Positions 8,189-16,981 of a stretch of DNA of 64,000 nt are shown here, piece after piece. The notes beneath the pieces were generated by a model. The model searched no databases. It saw nothing but the letters and a program-made list of their open reading frames with translations, and was not told where the DNA came from. The stretch is taken from the NCBI RefSeq assembly GCF_035984415.1, contig NZ_CP130720.1:5146001-5210000 (forward strand), written 5' to 3'. The DNA is from Streptomyces sp. NBC_01296. GTDB taxonomy: Bacteria; Actinomycetota; Actinomycetes; Streptomycetales; Streptomycetaceae. How positions within the stretch are numbered: position 1 is the stretch's first letter; each line of letters begins with the position of its first letter. Position numbers and translations under genes: made by a program.

Positions 8189-8973
8189 CCGCTGTGACTC
8201 CTGCGCCTGTGACTCCTGCGCCTTCCCTCGAGGTGTCCGGCCTCGCGTACGCCTACCCGGACGGGCACCAGGCCCTCTTCGGGGTGGACCTGACCGTCGG
8301 ACAGGGCGAGCGGGTGGCCCTGCTCGGCCCGAACGGCGCCGGCAAGACCACGCTGGTGCTGCACCTCAACGGCATCCTCGACGGCGGGGTCGGCACGGTG
8401 GCGGTGGCCGGGCTGCCGGTCGAGAAGCGGAACCTCGCCGAGATCCGGCGCCGGGTCGGCATCGTCTTCCAGGACCCGGACGACCAGCTGTTCATGCCGA
8501 CCGTGCGCGAGGACGTGGCCTTCGGGCCGGCGGCCGCCGGGATGCGGGGAGCGGAACTGGAGACGCGGGTCCGGGAGGCGCTCGAGCAGGTCGGCATGGA
8601 GGCCTTCGCGGACCGGCCGCCGCACCACCTGTCCTTCGGGCAGCGCCGCCGGGTCGCGGTGGCGACCGTACTGGCCATGCGGCCGGAGATCCTGGTCCTG
8701 GACGAGCCCTCGTCCAACCTGGACCCGGCGTCGCGGCGCGAGCTCGCGGACATCCTGCGCTCGCTGGACGTGACGGTGCTGATGGTGACCCACGACCTGC
8801 CGTACGCGCTGGAGCTGTGCCCGCGCGCGGTGATCCTCAGCGAGGGCGTCATCGCGGCCGACGGGCGCACGCAGGACCTGCTGTGCGACGAGCAGCTGAT
8901 GCGGGCCCACCGGCTGGAGCTCCCGTTCGGGTTCGACCCGCGCACGCCCTCCTTGACGCAGCCCTCGCACTGA
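8176..8973 (+). CDS. ECF transporter ATPase, CbiO/NikO family
   Basis: ATP-binding subunit of 265 residues. Walker A is GPNGAGKTTL, the Q-loop FQDPDDQLF contains the D-P-D-D-Q-L-F typical of ECF ATPases, the signature is LSFGQRRRVAVA, Walker B is ILVLDEPSSNLD, and the H-loop is MVTHDLPYALE. A single ATPase gene suggests a homodimer pairs with the T component. The start is ambiguous: ATG at 8176 overlaps the cbiQ end by 13 bases, and GTG at 8185 would give a GTGA overlap. A 15-bp tandem repeat (8194-8208 and 8209-8223) encodes VTPAP twice just after the start, so the first ~15 residues are a dispensable linker. Confidence 0.92.
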   Translation: MDPVTAVTPAPVTPAPSLEVSGLAYAYPDGHQALFGVDLTVGQGERVALLGPNGAGKTTLVLHLNGILDGGVGTVAVAGLPVEKRNLAEIRRRVGIVFQDPDDQLFMPTVREDVAFGPAAAGMRGAELETRVREALEQVGMEAFADRPPHHLSFGQRRRVAVATVLAMRPEILVLDEPSSNLDPASRRELADILRSLDVTVLMVTHDLPYALELCPRAVILSEGVIAADGRTQDLLCDEQLMRAHRLELPFGFDPRTPSLTQPSH

Positions 8974-9141
8974 TCGGCGCCGGGGCGCCTCCCGGGCTTC
9001 GGCCCGCTGCGTCGGACTCCGTCCGCCGGTCAGCCGGTCGCCGTTCCCTGCCGGCCCCGGGGAAGGACGCGGATCCGGTCCGTGTTGGACTCTTTCAGGC
9101 GGACCGACCAGCGGCACCCGCGGTGAACGAGGAGCAGGGAC

Positions 9142-10326
9142 GTGGACGTCAACGGGACCGTGGCGGAGGGCTTCGAGGCCGTCCGGGACGCTTTCGTACG
9201 CAATTTCGAGGTGCTCGGGGACCGGGGCGCGGCGGTGGCCGTGTACCGGGACGGCCGCAAGGTCGTGGACCTGTGGGCGGGCCCTGGGGACGTCGACGGC
9301 GGTGACGGCGATGGCGCGGACGGCGGCGGCGAGGCGTGGGCGGCCGGGACCGCGCAGGTGGTGCGGTCGGCCACCAAGGGCGTGGCCGCCGTCGTACCGC
9401 TGCTGCTGCACCAGCGCGGGCTGCTGGACCTGGATGCGCCCGTGGCGGCGTACTGGCCGGAGTTCAAGGCGGGCGGCAAGGAGCGGGCGCTGGTCCGGGA
9501 CCTGCTCGCGCACCGGGCCGGGGTGCCGGCGCTGGATGTTCCGCTGACCCCGGCCGAGGCGGAGGACGGGCTCTCCGGGGCGCGCGCGGTCGCCGAGCAG
9601 CAGGCCTTCTGGGAGCCGGGCTCCGCGCACGGCTACCACGCGCAGACGTACAGCTGGCTGCTGTCGGAGCTGGTGCTGCGGGTGACCGGGGCTTCGCTGG
9701 GGCAGTGGCTGGCGCAGGAGGTCACCGGCCCGCGGGGGCTGGAGTTCTGGATCGGCCTGCCGGAGGCGGAGAGGGCGCGTGTCGGCCGGGTGGGCCCGGT
9801 GGACCCGCCGCAGACGGCGGGGGGTCTTCGGACGCGCCCCCGGAGAAACGTTTCGGAGGCGTACGCCGACCCGTCGTCCCTGACGCGGCGGGCGTTCGCG
9901 GCCATCACGCCGCCGCCCGACGAGAACGACCCGGCGTTCCGGGCGGCCGAACTCCCGGCGTCGGCGGGCATCGGCACGGCACGTGGCCTGGCCGGCCTGT
10001 ACGCGGTCCTGCTGGGCGACACGGAGGACGGCACGCGGCTGTTCACCCCGCAGACGGCCCGGCTGGCGGGTACGGAGCTCTCGTCCGGGCCGGACCGGGT
10101 GCTGGTGGTCAACACGCGCTTCGGCCCGGGCTACATGCTGCACAGCCCGGCCTCGCCGCTGATGTCCCCGGCGTCGTTCGGCCACCCGGGGCGGGGCGGC
10201 TCGCTGGGCTTCGCGGATCCGGAGACGGGGATCGGGTTCGGCTACGTGACGAACGCCCACGCCAAGTCGGTCACCGCCGACCCCCGGGCCCAGTCCCTGG
10301 TCAGAGCCGTCCAGTCCGCACTCTGA
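9142..10326 (+). CDS. Serine hydrolase of the class C beta-lactamase/EstB esterase family
   Basis: Protein of 394 residues with the penicillin-recognising fold. The SxxK motif is S76-A-T-K79, followed by a helix (GVAAVVPLLLHQRG). The second motif region is HGYHAQTYSWLLSELV, as in EstB-type esterases, and the C-terminal part ends FGHPGRGGSLGFADPETG, the HxG-like element. There is no signal peptide, so a cytosolic esterase or amidase is more likely than a resistance beta-lactamase. An acidic Asp/Gly-rich insertion occupies residues ~48-64. Start is GTG at 9142 with GAGGAGCAGGGAC upstream. It converges on the penicillin-binding protein gene. The natural substrate is unknown. Confidence 0.88.
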   Translation: MDVNGTVAEGFEAVRDAFVRNFEVLGDRGAAVAVYRDGRKVVDLWAGPGDVDGGDGDGADGGGEAWAAGTAQVVRSATKGVAAVVPLLLHQRGLLDLDAPVAAYWPEFKAGGKERALVRDLLAHRAGVPALDVPLTPAEAEDGLSGARAVAEQQAFWEPGSAHGYHAQTYSWLLSELVLRVTGASLGQWLAQEVTGPRGLEFWIGLPEAERARVGRVGPVDPPQTAGGLRTRPRRNVSEAYADPSSLTRRAFAAITPPPDENDPAFRAAELPASAGIGTARGLAGLYAVLLGDTEDGTRLFTPQTARLAGTELSSGPDRVLVVNTRFGPGYMLHSPASPLMSPASFGHPGRGGSLGFADPETGIGFGYVTNAHAKSVTADPRAQSLVRAVQSAL

Positions 10327-10442
10327 CCCCGTCCGGGCGTCCGCGGCCCGCTGCCCGCCCCCGCAACGGTGCCGGACCGGACCGGACCGGCCTGGCCGCC
10401 GGCGCGGGCCGGGCACCGGCCGGCGGACCGGAGTGGGGCGCG

Positions 10443-12077
10443 TCAGGAGGCGTTCAGGACCGTCGCGACGATCGGGCCCGCCGCGTCGCTGCCGTGGCCG
10501 CCGGCCTCGACCATCGCCGCCGCGGCCACGTCCCCGCTGAAGCCCGTGAACCAGCTGTCCGGGCTGCCCGCGCCGTCGACCTCCGCCGAGCCGGTCTTGG
10601 CTCCCTTGTCGGAGCCGCCCACCGAGCTCATCGCCTCCCGGGCCGTGCCGCTGGTCGCCGTCAGCTTCATCATCCGCACCAGCTGCTGCTGCACGGACGG
10701 CTTCATCCGCCGCGCGGCCTGCGCGACGGGCCGCCCGTCGAGCTCCGTCGAGACGATCAGCGGCTGGTGGAAGGCTCCGCTGACCGCGGTGGCGGTGAAG
10801 GAGGCGACGTTCAGCGGGTTCATGGTGATCCGGCCCTGCCCGATGTACTCGGCGGCCGCCTCCGCGCCCGTCGCCTCCGGCACCTGGCCGTCGGTCGAGC
10901 GGATGCCCGTCTTCCAGTTGTTCAGCCCGAGACCGAAGACGTCCCGGGCCTCCTTCGCCAGCGCCGCGTCGTCCTCGACGTTGTCGATCTGCTTGATGAA
11001 GGCGGTGTTGCAGGACTTGGCGAAGCTGGTCGCGAAGTTCGCGCCCGGCAGCTCGAAGTTGTTCAGGTTGTGGAAGGTGCGGCCGCCCCAGGAGGCGTCC
11101 TTGGTGCATTCCGCGGGCTGGTCGGCCGCCGCCTTGCCCCGGTCGATCAGCATCGCCGCCGTCACGATCTTCATCGTCGAGCCGGGCGCCCGCCGTCCCT
11201 CCATCGCCGCGTTGAACCCGTCCTTGCGGTTGTTGGCGACGGCCAGGATGTGTCCGTTGCTCGGCTGGACGGCGACCACCGAGGACTCCGGGTACTTGGC
11301 GACGGCCTTCTCGGCCGCCGCCTGCACCTTGGCGTCCAGGTACGTCTTCAGCGTGCTCGGCTCGCCCTCCACCAGCGTCAGCAGGGTCCGCTTCGGCGCG
11401 TCCTGGGCGGCCGGCTCGATCCACAGCTCGGCCCCGGACTTGCCCCCCACCTTGCTGCCGTACGTCTGGCGCAGCTGGTCGAGGACCGGCCGCAGCGAGG
11501 GGTACTTCTCCGCGCTCAGCTCCTCGCCATTGCGATCCACGGCCTTGACCGGCGGAGCCGCGGGGGCGCCCGCGCGCAGCTTCTCGTCCTTCTGCAGCTG
11601 CGGGTGGATCACCGAGGCCTGCCAGTCGACGAGCGGCTTCCCGCTGGTCACTCCGCGCACGACGGTCAGTTTGGACTCGTACGCGAGCGGCTTGCCGGCG
11701 CCCTCGTACGTGATCTCCGCGGCGACGCTGAACGGGATGGTCGTACCCGTCTGCGCCCCCGGAGTGATCACGGCCTTGGACACGTAGGCCTTCGCCCGGT
11801 AATCGGCCACGGCGGTCTGCGCGGCCTGCACGTTGTTCGTCAGCTCCGCGGCCGCGCGGGCGTCCCCGGCCGCCCAGGCGGCGAGGAAGGCCTTCGCGGT
11901 CTGTGCGGCCTCCTTGTCGGTGACCGGTCCGGCGGCCTTCTCGGTCTTGACGGTGTCACCGCCGCCCTTGCCGTCGCCGCCGCTGTCGTCGACCAGCGCG
12001 TACACCCCGTACCCGGCCCCGCCGACCATCGCGAGGAACACCCCGCCGACGATGGCACCCTTCGCCGCCCCGTTCAC
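10443..12077 (-). CDS. Penicillin-binding protein (NTF2-like/MecA_N plus transpeptidase)
   Basis: Membrane-anchored peptidoglycan transpeptidase of 544 residues. A short cytosolic tail and one helix (GAIVGGVFLAMVGGAGYGVY) are followed by a Gly/Lys/Asp linker. An NTF2-like MecA_N domain (~50-175) comes next, then the transpeptidase domain with all three active-site motifs: S300-T-M-K303, S355-C-N357 and K494-T-G496 in KTGSAEVDG. Start chosen is GTG at 12077 because GGGGAGGA lies at ideal spacing; a TTG at 12119 would add 14 residues but lacks a binding site. From memory, S. coelicolor carries such genes next to ssgE (SCO3156/SCO3157), linked to sporulation-stage wall synthesis. It would act outside the membrane. 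Confidence 0.92.
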   Translation of the reverse strand: MNGAAKGAIVGGVFLAMVGGAGYGVYALVDDSGGDGKGGGDTVKTEKAAGPVTDKEAAQTAKAFLAAWAAGDARAAAELTNNVQAAQTAVADYRAKAYVSKAVITPGAQTGTTIPFSVAAEITYEGAGKPLAYESKLTVVRGVTSGKPLVDWQASVIHPQLQKDEKLRAGAPAAPPVKAVDRNGEELSAEKYPSLRPVLDQLRQTYGSKVGGKSGAELWIEPAAQDAPKRTLLTLVEGEPSTLKTYLDAKVQAAAEKAVAKYPESSVVAVQPSNGHILAVANNRKDGFNAAMEGRRAPGSTMKIVTAAMLIDRGKAAADQPAECTKDASWGGRTFHNLNNFELPGANFATSFAKSCNTAFIKQIDNVEDDAALAKEARDVFGLGLNNWKTGIRSTDGQVPEATGAEAAAEYIGQGRITMNPLNVASFTATAVSGAFHQPLIVSTELDGRPVAQAARRMKPSVQQQLVRMMKLTATSGTAREAMSSVGGSDKGAKTGSAEVDGAGSPDSWFTGFSGDVAAAAMVEAGGHGSDAAGPIVATVLNAS

Positions 12078-12196
12078 GCACGTCCTCCCCAGATCCCCGA
12101 ATTCTCTGAACGTGTTCAAAGAACCTCTGGTGCGGACCTTACGCTGTGCGAGTGGACCACGTACAGCTTGTTACCGGACCGGAACACCGCGGCCGG

Positions 12197-12403
12197 TCAG
12201 TTGACCACCAACTTGCTTCCGTCGGGGAGCACGCACACGGTTCCGGCGTAGGGCTGGTTGACCACCGTTCCGCCCTGGGCCGTGCACTCCGGGGACGTGA
12301 TGGTCGGGGACGCCGCCGCCTGGGCCGTGGCGGCACCAAGGGCGCTCGAGCCGGCCAGGGCCGCCGTGGCGAGAGCGAGGCCGAGCAGTCGTCGTATGCG
12401 CAT
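12197..12403 (-). CDS. Small secreted protein, DUF333-like
   Basis: Protein of 68 residues with a clear Sec signal peptide (MRIRRLLGLALATAALAGSS, cleavage likely near AQA-AAS at about residue 30). The mature part is short, with two cysteines and a C-x4-GG-x9-C-x-LPDG-like pattern (ECTAQGG ... GTVCVLPDGS). This resembles the DUF333 'putative hemolysin' motif found in small bacterial exported proteins. Start ATG at 12403 has a strong GGAGGAGGTGAAG upstream. It lies between the mannosyltransferase and penicillin-binding protein genes, all leftward. The function is unknown; the two cysteines could form one disulfide. Confidence 0.75.
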   Translation of the reverse strand: MRIRRLLGLALATAALAGSSALGAATAQAAASPTITSPECTAQGGTVVNQPYAGTVCVLPDGSKLVVN

Positions 12404-12429
12404 GACTCTTCACCTCCTCCTTCCAGCAT

Positions 12430-12472
12430 GGGCACGGCCCGCCACCCCCGCGAGCGGTGACGGGCCGTGCCC
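12430..12472 (-). terminator. Hairpin after the mannosyltransferase gene
   Basis: Perfect 12-bp arms (GGGCACGGCCCG at 12430-12441, CGGGCCGTGCCC at 12461-12472) with a 19-base loop, 30 bases past the stop of the leftward mannosyltransferase gene. Confidence 0.6.
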
Positions 12473-12502
12473 CCGCGCCGGCGGGCCCCGGAGGCTGGAC
12501 CG

Positions 12503-14272
12503 CTACACCCAGCTGTCCATCCACATGCGACCGCGCCACGAGTCCATCGGGAGCGGCTGGCCCGTGTAGATCGGCCAGAAATAGATGAAGTTCCAGATGA
12601 TGAGGAGGACCAGCACGCCCGCCGCGATCGCGCCCAGCGCGCGTCTGCGTTCCGTCGAGCCCGACGGGCCCAGCAGGGCGCCGATCATCATCGCGACCGC
12701 CAGGCACAGGTACGGGACGAAGACCACCGCGTAGAAGAAGAAGATGGTCCGCTCCTGGTAGTTGAACCAGGGCAGCAGGCCCGCGGCCAGCGCGCACGCG
12801 ATCGCGCCCGCCCGCCAGTCGCGCCGGAAGAACCACCGCCACAGCACGTACAGCAGCGCGAAGCAGCCCGCCCACCACAGCATCGGCGTGCCCAGGGCCA
12901 GCACCTCGCGCGCGCACTTGCCCGCCTCCGTCGCCGGGCAGCCGTCCGCACCCGGGTCGGGGGACTCGTAGAAATAGGAGACGGGACGGCCCAGGACCAG
13001 CCAGCTCCACGGGTTCGACTCGTACGTGTGACCCGAGGTCAGGCCGACGTGGAACTTGTAGACCTCGGTCTCGTAATGCCACAGGCTGCGCAGCCACTCC
13101 GGCAGGAACGACAGTGAACTGCCCTGGTCGTTCTTGGCCGCCCAGTCGCGGAAGTAACCGCCCTTGCCGTTGTCGGGGGACAGGATCCAGCCCGTCCACG
13201 AGGCCAGGTACACCGCGATGGCCACCGGCACCGTCGACAGGAAGCCCGCCAGCGCGTCGCGGCGCAGCATCGCCGCGTACGGGGCGCCCGCGCCCGCGGT
13301 GCGGCGCGCGGCCGCGTCCCACAGGACGGTCAGCACACCGAAGAAGGCCAGCACGATCAGGCCGTTCCACTTCGTCCCGAAGGCCAGGCCCAGGCACACG
13401 CCCGCCAGGATCCGGTACGGGCGCCAGCCCAGGCGCAGCGTCTCGGCGACGTCGACGTCCGGGAGGGTGCGCCCCTCCTCGTTCACCGGGAGCGCGTCCG
13501 CGAGTCTGGCCCGGGTCCGGTCCCGGTCGATGAGCAGCGCCCCGAAAGCGGCCAGGACGAAGAACATGAGGACGAGGTCGAGGAGGGCCGTGCGGCTCAT
13601 CACCAGGTGCAGGCCGTCCACCGCGAGCAGCGCGCCGGCCAGGCAGCCCAGGAAGGTGGAGCGGAACAGGCGGCGCCCGATCCGGCACAGCATCAGCACC
13701 GACAGGGTGCCGAGCAGGGCCGTCATGAACCGCCAGCCGAACGGCGTGAAGCCGAACATCCACTCGCCGAGCCCGATGACCCACTTGCCGACCGGCGGGT
13801 GCACGACGTAGCCGGGGTCCAGCGGGAGGGCGACCCCGTCGGGGTTGGCGAGGATCGACTTGTCGATGTCCTTGGGCCAACTCGCCTCGTAGCCCTGCCG
13901 GATCGTGGCCCAGGCGTCCTTGGCGTAGTACGTCTCGTCGAATATCACCGCCTTCGGGCTGCCCAGGTGCGCGAAGCGCAGCACCCCGGCCACCAGCGCC
14001 ACCAGCACCGGCCCCGCCCACGCCAGTACGCGCTGCCAGGCGTCCACCGCGGAGGGCGGGATCCCGAGCGCCGTCCACAACTGCTCGGAGGGCCGGGCGT
14101 ACGGGGGCACCAGGCGGGCACGGACGTCCGGGCGCCGCCGGGCGTCGGCGGGCGGCGCGTAGCCGAAGCCGCGCAGGCGGCGCAGCCAGGTGGACGGCTG
14201 TTCTTCGCGCCCCGCCGGAGGGGCGGGCGGAGCCCCCGCGGGGCTGGGCGGCGGCGTCGCGGTACTGGTCAC
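12503..14272 (-). CDS. pmt: Dolichyl-phosphate-mannose--protein mannosyltransferase (Pmt)
   Basis: Integral membrane GT39-family enzyme of 589 residues. It transfers mannose from polyprenyl-phosphate-mannose to Ser/Thr of exported proteins. After a Pro-rich cytosolic N-terminus (~residues 1-60) the first helix carries LGSPKAVIFDETYYAKDAW, with the acidic D-E pair typical of PMT catalytic loops. An external loop then has the DPGYVVHPPVGKWVIGLGEW motif. About ten further helices follow, and the C-terminal loop ends PMDSWRGRMWMDSWV. Start is GTG at 14272; the ribosome-binding site is weak. Known roles in Streptomyces include glycosylation of the phiC31 receptor and of lipoproteins. It is divergent from rsmI, the common actinobacterial arrangement. 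Confidence 0.93.
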   Translation of the reverse strand: MTSTATPPPSPAGAPPAPPAGREEQPSTWLRRLRGFGYAPPADARRRPDVRARLVPPYARPSEQLWTALGIPPSAVDAWQRVLAWAGPVLVALVAGVLRFAHLGSPKAVIFDETYYAKDAWATIRQGYEASWPKDIDKSILANPDGVALPLDPGYVVHPPVGKWVIGLGEWMFGFTPFGWRFMTALLGTLSVLMLCRIGRRLFRSTFLGCLAGALLAVDGLHLVMSRTALLDLVLMFFVLAAFGALLIDRDRTRARLADALPVNEEGRTLPDVDVAETLRLGWRPYRILAGVCLGLAFGTKWNGLIVLAFFGVLTVLWDAAARRTAGAGAPYAAMLRRDALAGFLSTVPVAIAVYLASWTGWILSPDNGKGGYFRDWAAKNDQGSSLSFLPEWLRSLWHYETEVYKFHVGLTSGHTYESNPWSWLVLGRPVSYFYESPDPGADGCPATEAGKCAREVLALGTPMLWWAGCFALLYVLWRWFFRRDWRAGAIACALAAGLLPWFNYQERTIFFFYAVVFVPYLCLAVAMMIGALLGPSGSTERRRALGAIAAGVLVLLIIWNFIYFWPIYTGQPLPMDSWRGRMWMDSWV

Positions 14273-14385
14273 CGGGTCATCGTAGGGAACGCACCTGTGC
14301 GAACCCCAGCGCCGGGGACCCTCGGTGCGTGTGCCGGGTGGGACGGATGACGTGTGCCGGGCAGGACGGCTGAGAGGATGGGCGG

Positions 14386-15294
14386 GTGACGACTGACCAG
14401 CCCACCGGCTCCGAAACCCCCTCCGCGACCTCCTCCTCCGCCGGAGTGCTCGTGCTCGCCGGCACCCCGATCGGCGATCTCGCCGACGCCCCGCCCCGGC
14501 TCGCGGCCGAGCTCGAGCGGGCCGAGGTGGTCGCCGCCGAGGACACCCGGCGGCTGCGCCGGCTGACCCAGGGGCTCGGCGTGCACACCACCGGGCGCGT
14601 CGTCTCGTACTTCGAGGGCAACGAATCGGCGCGCACCCCGGAGCTGGTCGAGGCGCTGGAGCAGGGCAAGCGGGTGCTGCTGGTGACCGACGCCGGCATG
14701 CCGTCCGTCTCCGACCCCGGCTACCGGCTGGTCGCCGCCGCCGTCGAGAAGGACATCAAGGTCACCGCCGTGCCCGGGCCGTCCGCGGTGCTCACCGCGC
14801 TCGCCCTGTCGGGGCTGCCGGTGGACCGCTTCTGCTTCGAGGGGTTCCTGCCGCGCAAGGCGGGCGAGCGCCTCGGCCGGCTCCGCGAGGTCGAGGGCGA
14901 GCGGCGCACGCTCGTCTACTTCGAGGCCCCGCACCGGCTCGACGACACCCTCGCCGCGATGGCCGAGGTCTTCGGCGCGAGCCGGCGGGCCGCCGTGTGC
15001 CGCGAGCTGACCAAGACGTACGAGGAGGTCAAGCGCGGCGGGCTCGGCGAGCTGGCGGCCTGGGCCGCGGAGGGTGTGCGCGGGGAGATCACCGTCGTCG
15101 TGGAGGGCGCACCGGCGGCCCGGCCCGGTGATGTGGACGCCGAGGAGCTGGTGCGCAGGGTGCGCGTGCGCGAGGAGGCCGGGGAGCGGCGAAAAGAAGC
15201 CATCGCGGCGGTCGCGGCCGAGGCCGGAGTACCCAAGCGGGAGGTCTTCGACGCAGTGGTCGCGGCAAAGAATGCGGCTCAAAAGGTGCTGTAA
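14386..15294 (+). CDS. rsmI: 16S rRNA (cytidine-1402-2'-O)-methyltransferase RsmI
   Basis: Protein of 302 residues with the tetrapyrrole-methylase fold. It uses SAM to methylate the ribose of C1402 in the decoding centre of 16S rRNA. Motifs: LAGTPIGDLADAPPR at the N-terminus, AAEDTRRLRRL, LLVTDAGMPSVSDPGYRLV, TAVPGPSAVLTALALSGLPV and FEAPHRLDDTL. The C-terminal ~50 residues (EEAGERRKEAIAAVAAEAGV, PKREVFDAVV) form the usual helical RsmI tail. Start is GTG at 14386 after GAGAGGATGGGCGG. It is divergent from the mannosyltransferase, with 113 bases between them. Confidence 0.94.
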   Translation: MTTDQPTGSETPSATSSSAGVLVLAGTPIGDLADAPPRLAAELERAEVVAAEDTRRLRRLTQGLGVHTTGRVVSYFEGNESARTPELVEALEQGKRVLLVTDAGMPSVSDPGYRLVAAAVEKDIKVTAVPGPSAVLTALALSGLPVDRFCFEGFLPRKAGERLGRLREVEGERRTLVYFEAPHRLDDTLAAMAEVFGASRRAAVCRELTKTYEEVKRGGLGELAAWAAEGVRGEITVVVEGAPAARPGDVDAEELVRRVRVREEAGERRKEAIAAVAAEAGVPKREVFDAVVAAKNAAQKVL

Positions 15295-15455
15295 GACGGT
15301 AAAGAGCTAACCTGAAAAGCAAAGCTCAGACCGCGCACCGGGCGCTTTGGGACATGAGTCGCCCAAAGGCCGTCCAACACTGGACAGGGCCTGATGCGCT
15401 CCCGCCCGAAGAGGCGTCCACTGGCAATGGCACCAGTGGAAAAAGAGGAGCTGGC

Positions 15456-15962
15456 ATGAGTGAGATCGCAGACACCTCGGTACCCGTCCCCGCCTCCGTC
15501 CCCGCCCCCGCAGCACCCGTTTCCGTACCGAGGCCCGCGGTGCACACCGTGCACGAGGCCTACTCGTTCGCGTGCATGAAGTGCGGGTACGCCTGGGAGC
15601 AGGGCTACGAGATCGAGCACCACGTCGACGGCAAGGGCCAGCCCTTCATCATCTACACCGTCAAGGGCGAGCGGGTGCCCTCCCCGCTGTCGAACCCGAC
15701 CTGCCACAACTGCGGCGGGCACGTGGTGCGGATCATGCGGGAAGGCCAGGTGTCGTCGGTGCTCGGTACGATCGACAAGATCTACCACCACCGCATCTCG
15801 CCCGGGATCGCCGGCCCGGTGCCGGCCGGCGCGAACGTCCCGCGGGCCCCGAAGCAGCGCAGGATCCCGCTGCACGACGCCCCCGGGCCCGTCCCGGTGG
15901 ACGAAGCCGAGGAGCGCGGGGGCTGGCTCTCCCGCCTGATGAGGATCTTCCGCCGGTCATAA
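15456..15962 (+). CDS. Conserved zinc-ribbon protein of unknown function
   Basis: Protein of 168 residues that I do not recognise beyond its zinc ribbon. The N-terminal ~30 residues are Pro/Val/Ala-rich. A ribbon follows, with C-M-K-C (FACMKCGYAWEQGYEIEHHV) paired with C-H-N-C (NPTCHNCGGHVVRIMREGQV) about 40 residues later, so one zinc is probably bound. The rest is basic and ends SRLMRIFRRS. Start chosen is ATG at 15456 with AAGAGGAG upstream; an earlier in-frame ATG at 15354 lacks a site. It lies 10 bases ahead of the TatD gene in the same direction. The fold suggests nucleic-acid or protein binding, but nothing further can be read. Confidence 0.8.
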   Translation: MSEIADTSVPVPASVPAPAAPVSVPRPAVHTVHEAYSFACMKCGYAWEQGYEIEHHVDGKGQPFIIYTVKGERVPSPLSNPTCHNCGGHVVRIMREGQVSSVLGTIDKIYHHRISPGIAGPVPAGANVPRAPKQRRIPLHDAPGPVPVDEAEERGGWLSRLMRIFRRS

Positions 15963-15972
15963 GATCGGCCGT

Positions 15973-16860
15973 ATGAGCACTGCCGCCAAGGACGCCACGA
16001 AGGACACCCCGCCGCCGCTGCCCGCACCCCTGCGGGTGGCGGTCGCCGATTCCCACACCCATCTGGACATGCAGGGCGGCACCGTCGAGGAAGGCCTCGC
16101 CAAGGCCGCCTCGGTCGGGGTGACCACCGTCGTCCAGGTGGGCTGCGACGTGAAGGGCTCCCGCTGGGCGGCCGAGACCGCCGCCGCGTACGAGAACGTC
16201 CACGCGGCCGTCGCCCTTCACCCGAACGAAGCGCCCCGCATCGTGCTCGGGGATCCCGACGGGTGGTCCCGCCAGGGCGCGCGGGCGGGCGGCGGCGAGG
16301 CCGCGCTCGACGAGGCGCTGGCCGAGATCGAGGAGCTCGCGAAGCTCGCCCACGTCAAGGCCGTCGGCGAGACCGGACTCGACTACTTCCGCACCGGTCC
16401 CGACGGCATGGCCGCGCAGGAGCGTTCCTTCCGCGCCCACATCGAGATCGCGAAGCGGCAGGGCAAGGCCCTGGTCATCCACGACCGGGAGGCCCACGCC
16501 GACGTCCTGCGCATCCTGCGCGAGGAGGGTGCGCCCGAGCGGACCGTCTTCCACTGCTACTCCGGGGACGCCGAGATGGCCCGCGCATGCGCCGCCGCCG
16601 GGTACTACATGTCCTTCGCCGGGACCGTGACGTTCAAGAACGCCCGGCCGCTGCGCGAAGCCCTCGCCGTGGCCCCGCTGGAGCTGGTGCTCGTCGAGAC
16701 GGACGCCCCGTACCTCACCCCGGCGCCGTACCGCGGACGGCCCAACGCGCCGTACCTCATTCCGCTGACCGTACGGGCGATGGCGGCGGTACGGGGGATC
16801 GACGAAGACGCGATGGCCACCGCCCTGGCGGCGAACACGGCGCGCGCCTTCGCCTACTGA
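15973..16860 (+). CDS. TatD-family metal-dependent deoxyribonuclease
   Basis: Amidohydrolase-fold nuclease of 295 residues (TIM barrel) with 3'-5' exonuclease and repair roles known for the TatD family. Metal ligands are visible in order: VADSHTHLDM (H-x-H on strand 1), AVGETGLDYF (Glu), IHDREAHADVL (His), FHCYSG (His) and LVETDAPYLTPAPYRGRPN (Asp; family signature). A Gly/Ala-rich insertion (QGARAGGGEAALDEAL) sits before the first Glu ligand. Start is ATG at 15973, just after the zinc-ribbon gene. Gene order TatD-rpfB-ksgA-ispE is common in actinobacteria. Confidence 0.92.
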   Translation: MSTAAKDATKDTPPPLPAPLRVAVADSHTHLDMQGGTVEEGLAKAASVGVTTVVQVGCDVKGSRWAAETAAAYENVHAAVALHPNEAPRIVLGDPDGWSRQGARAGGGEAALDEALAEIEELAKLAHVKAVGETGLDYFRTGPDGMAAQERSFRAHIEIAKRQGKALVIHDREAHADVLRILREEGAPERTVFHCYSGDAEMARACAAAGYYMSFAGTVTFKNARPLREALAVAPLELVLVETDAPYLTPAPYRGRPNAPYLIPLTVRAMAAVRGIDEDAMATALAANTARAFAY

Positions 16861-16981
16861 GGACCGCCGAGCCCGCAGAGACGGCCGACACGCTGGGTAG
16901 CCGCTCGACTTTGTCGAGTGACGGACGTCCGCTAGGGTGCCGTGCCCGAACCGATGGGGCCGGACCAGTGGAGCGAGCGTC

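Noticed and set aside
9826..9866. Palindromic repeat insertion in the beta-lactamase-fold gene
   Set aside because: G/C tracts resemble the repeat family, but the symmetry is poor and the coding sequence reads normally.
9142..10326. Beta-lactam resistance gene
   Set aside because: No signal peptide and EstB-like second motif; a cytosolic esterase is more likely.
12078..12119. TTG start at 12119 for the penicillin-binding protein
   Set aside because: No ribosome-binding site there, while GTG at 12077 has GGGGAGGA at correct spacing.
16861..16981. c-di-AMP (ydaO) riboswitch before the Rpf gene
   Set aside because: The 121-base gap is too short and lacks conserved elements; that switch is known for rpfA, whereas this is the RpfB type.
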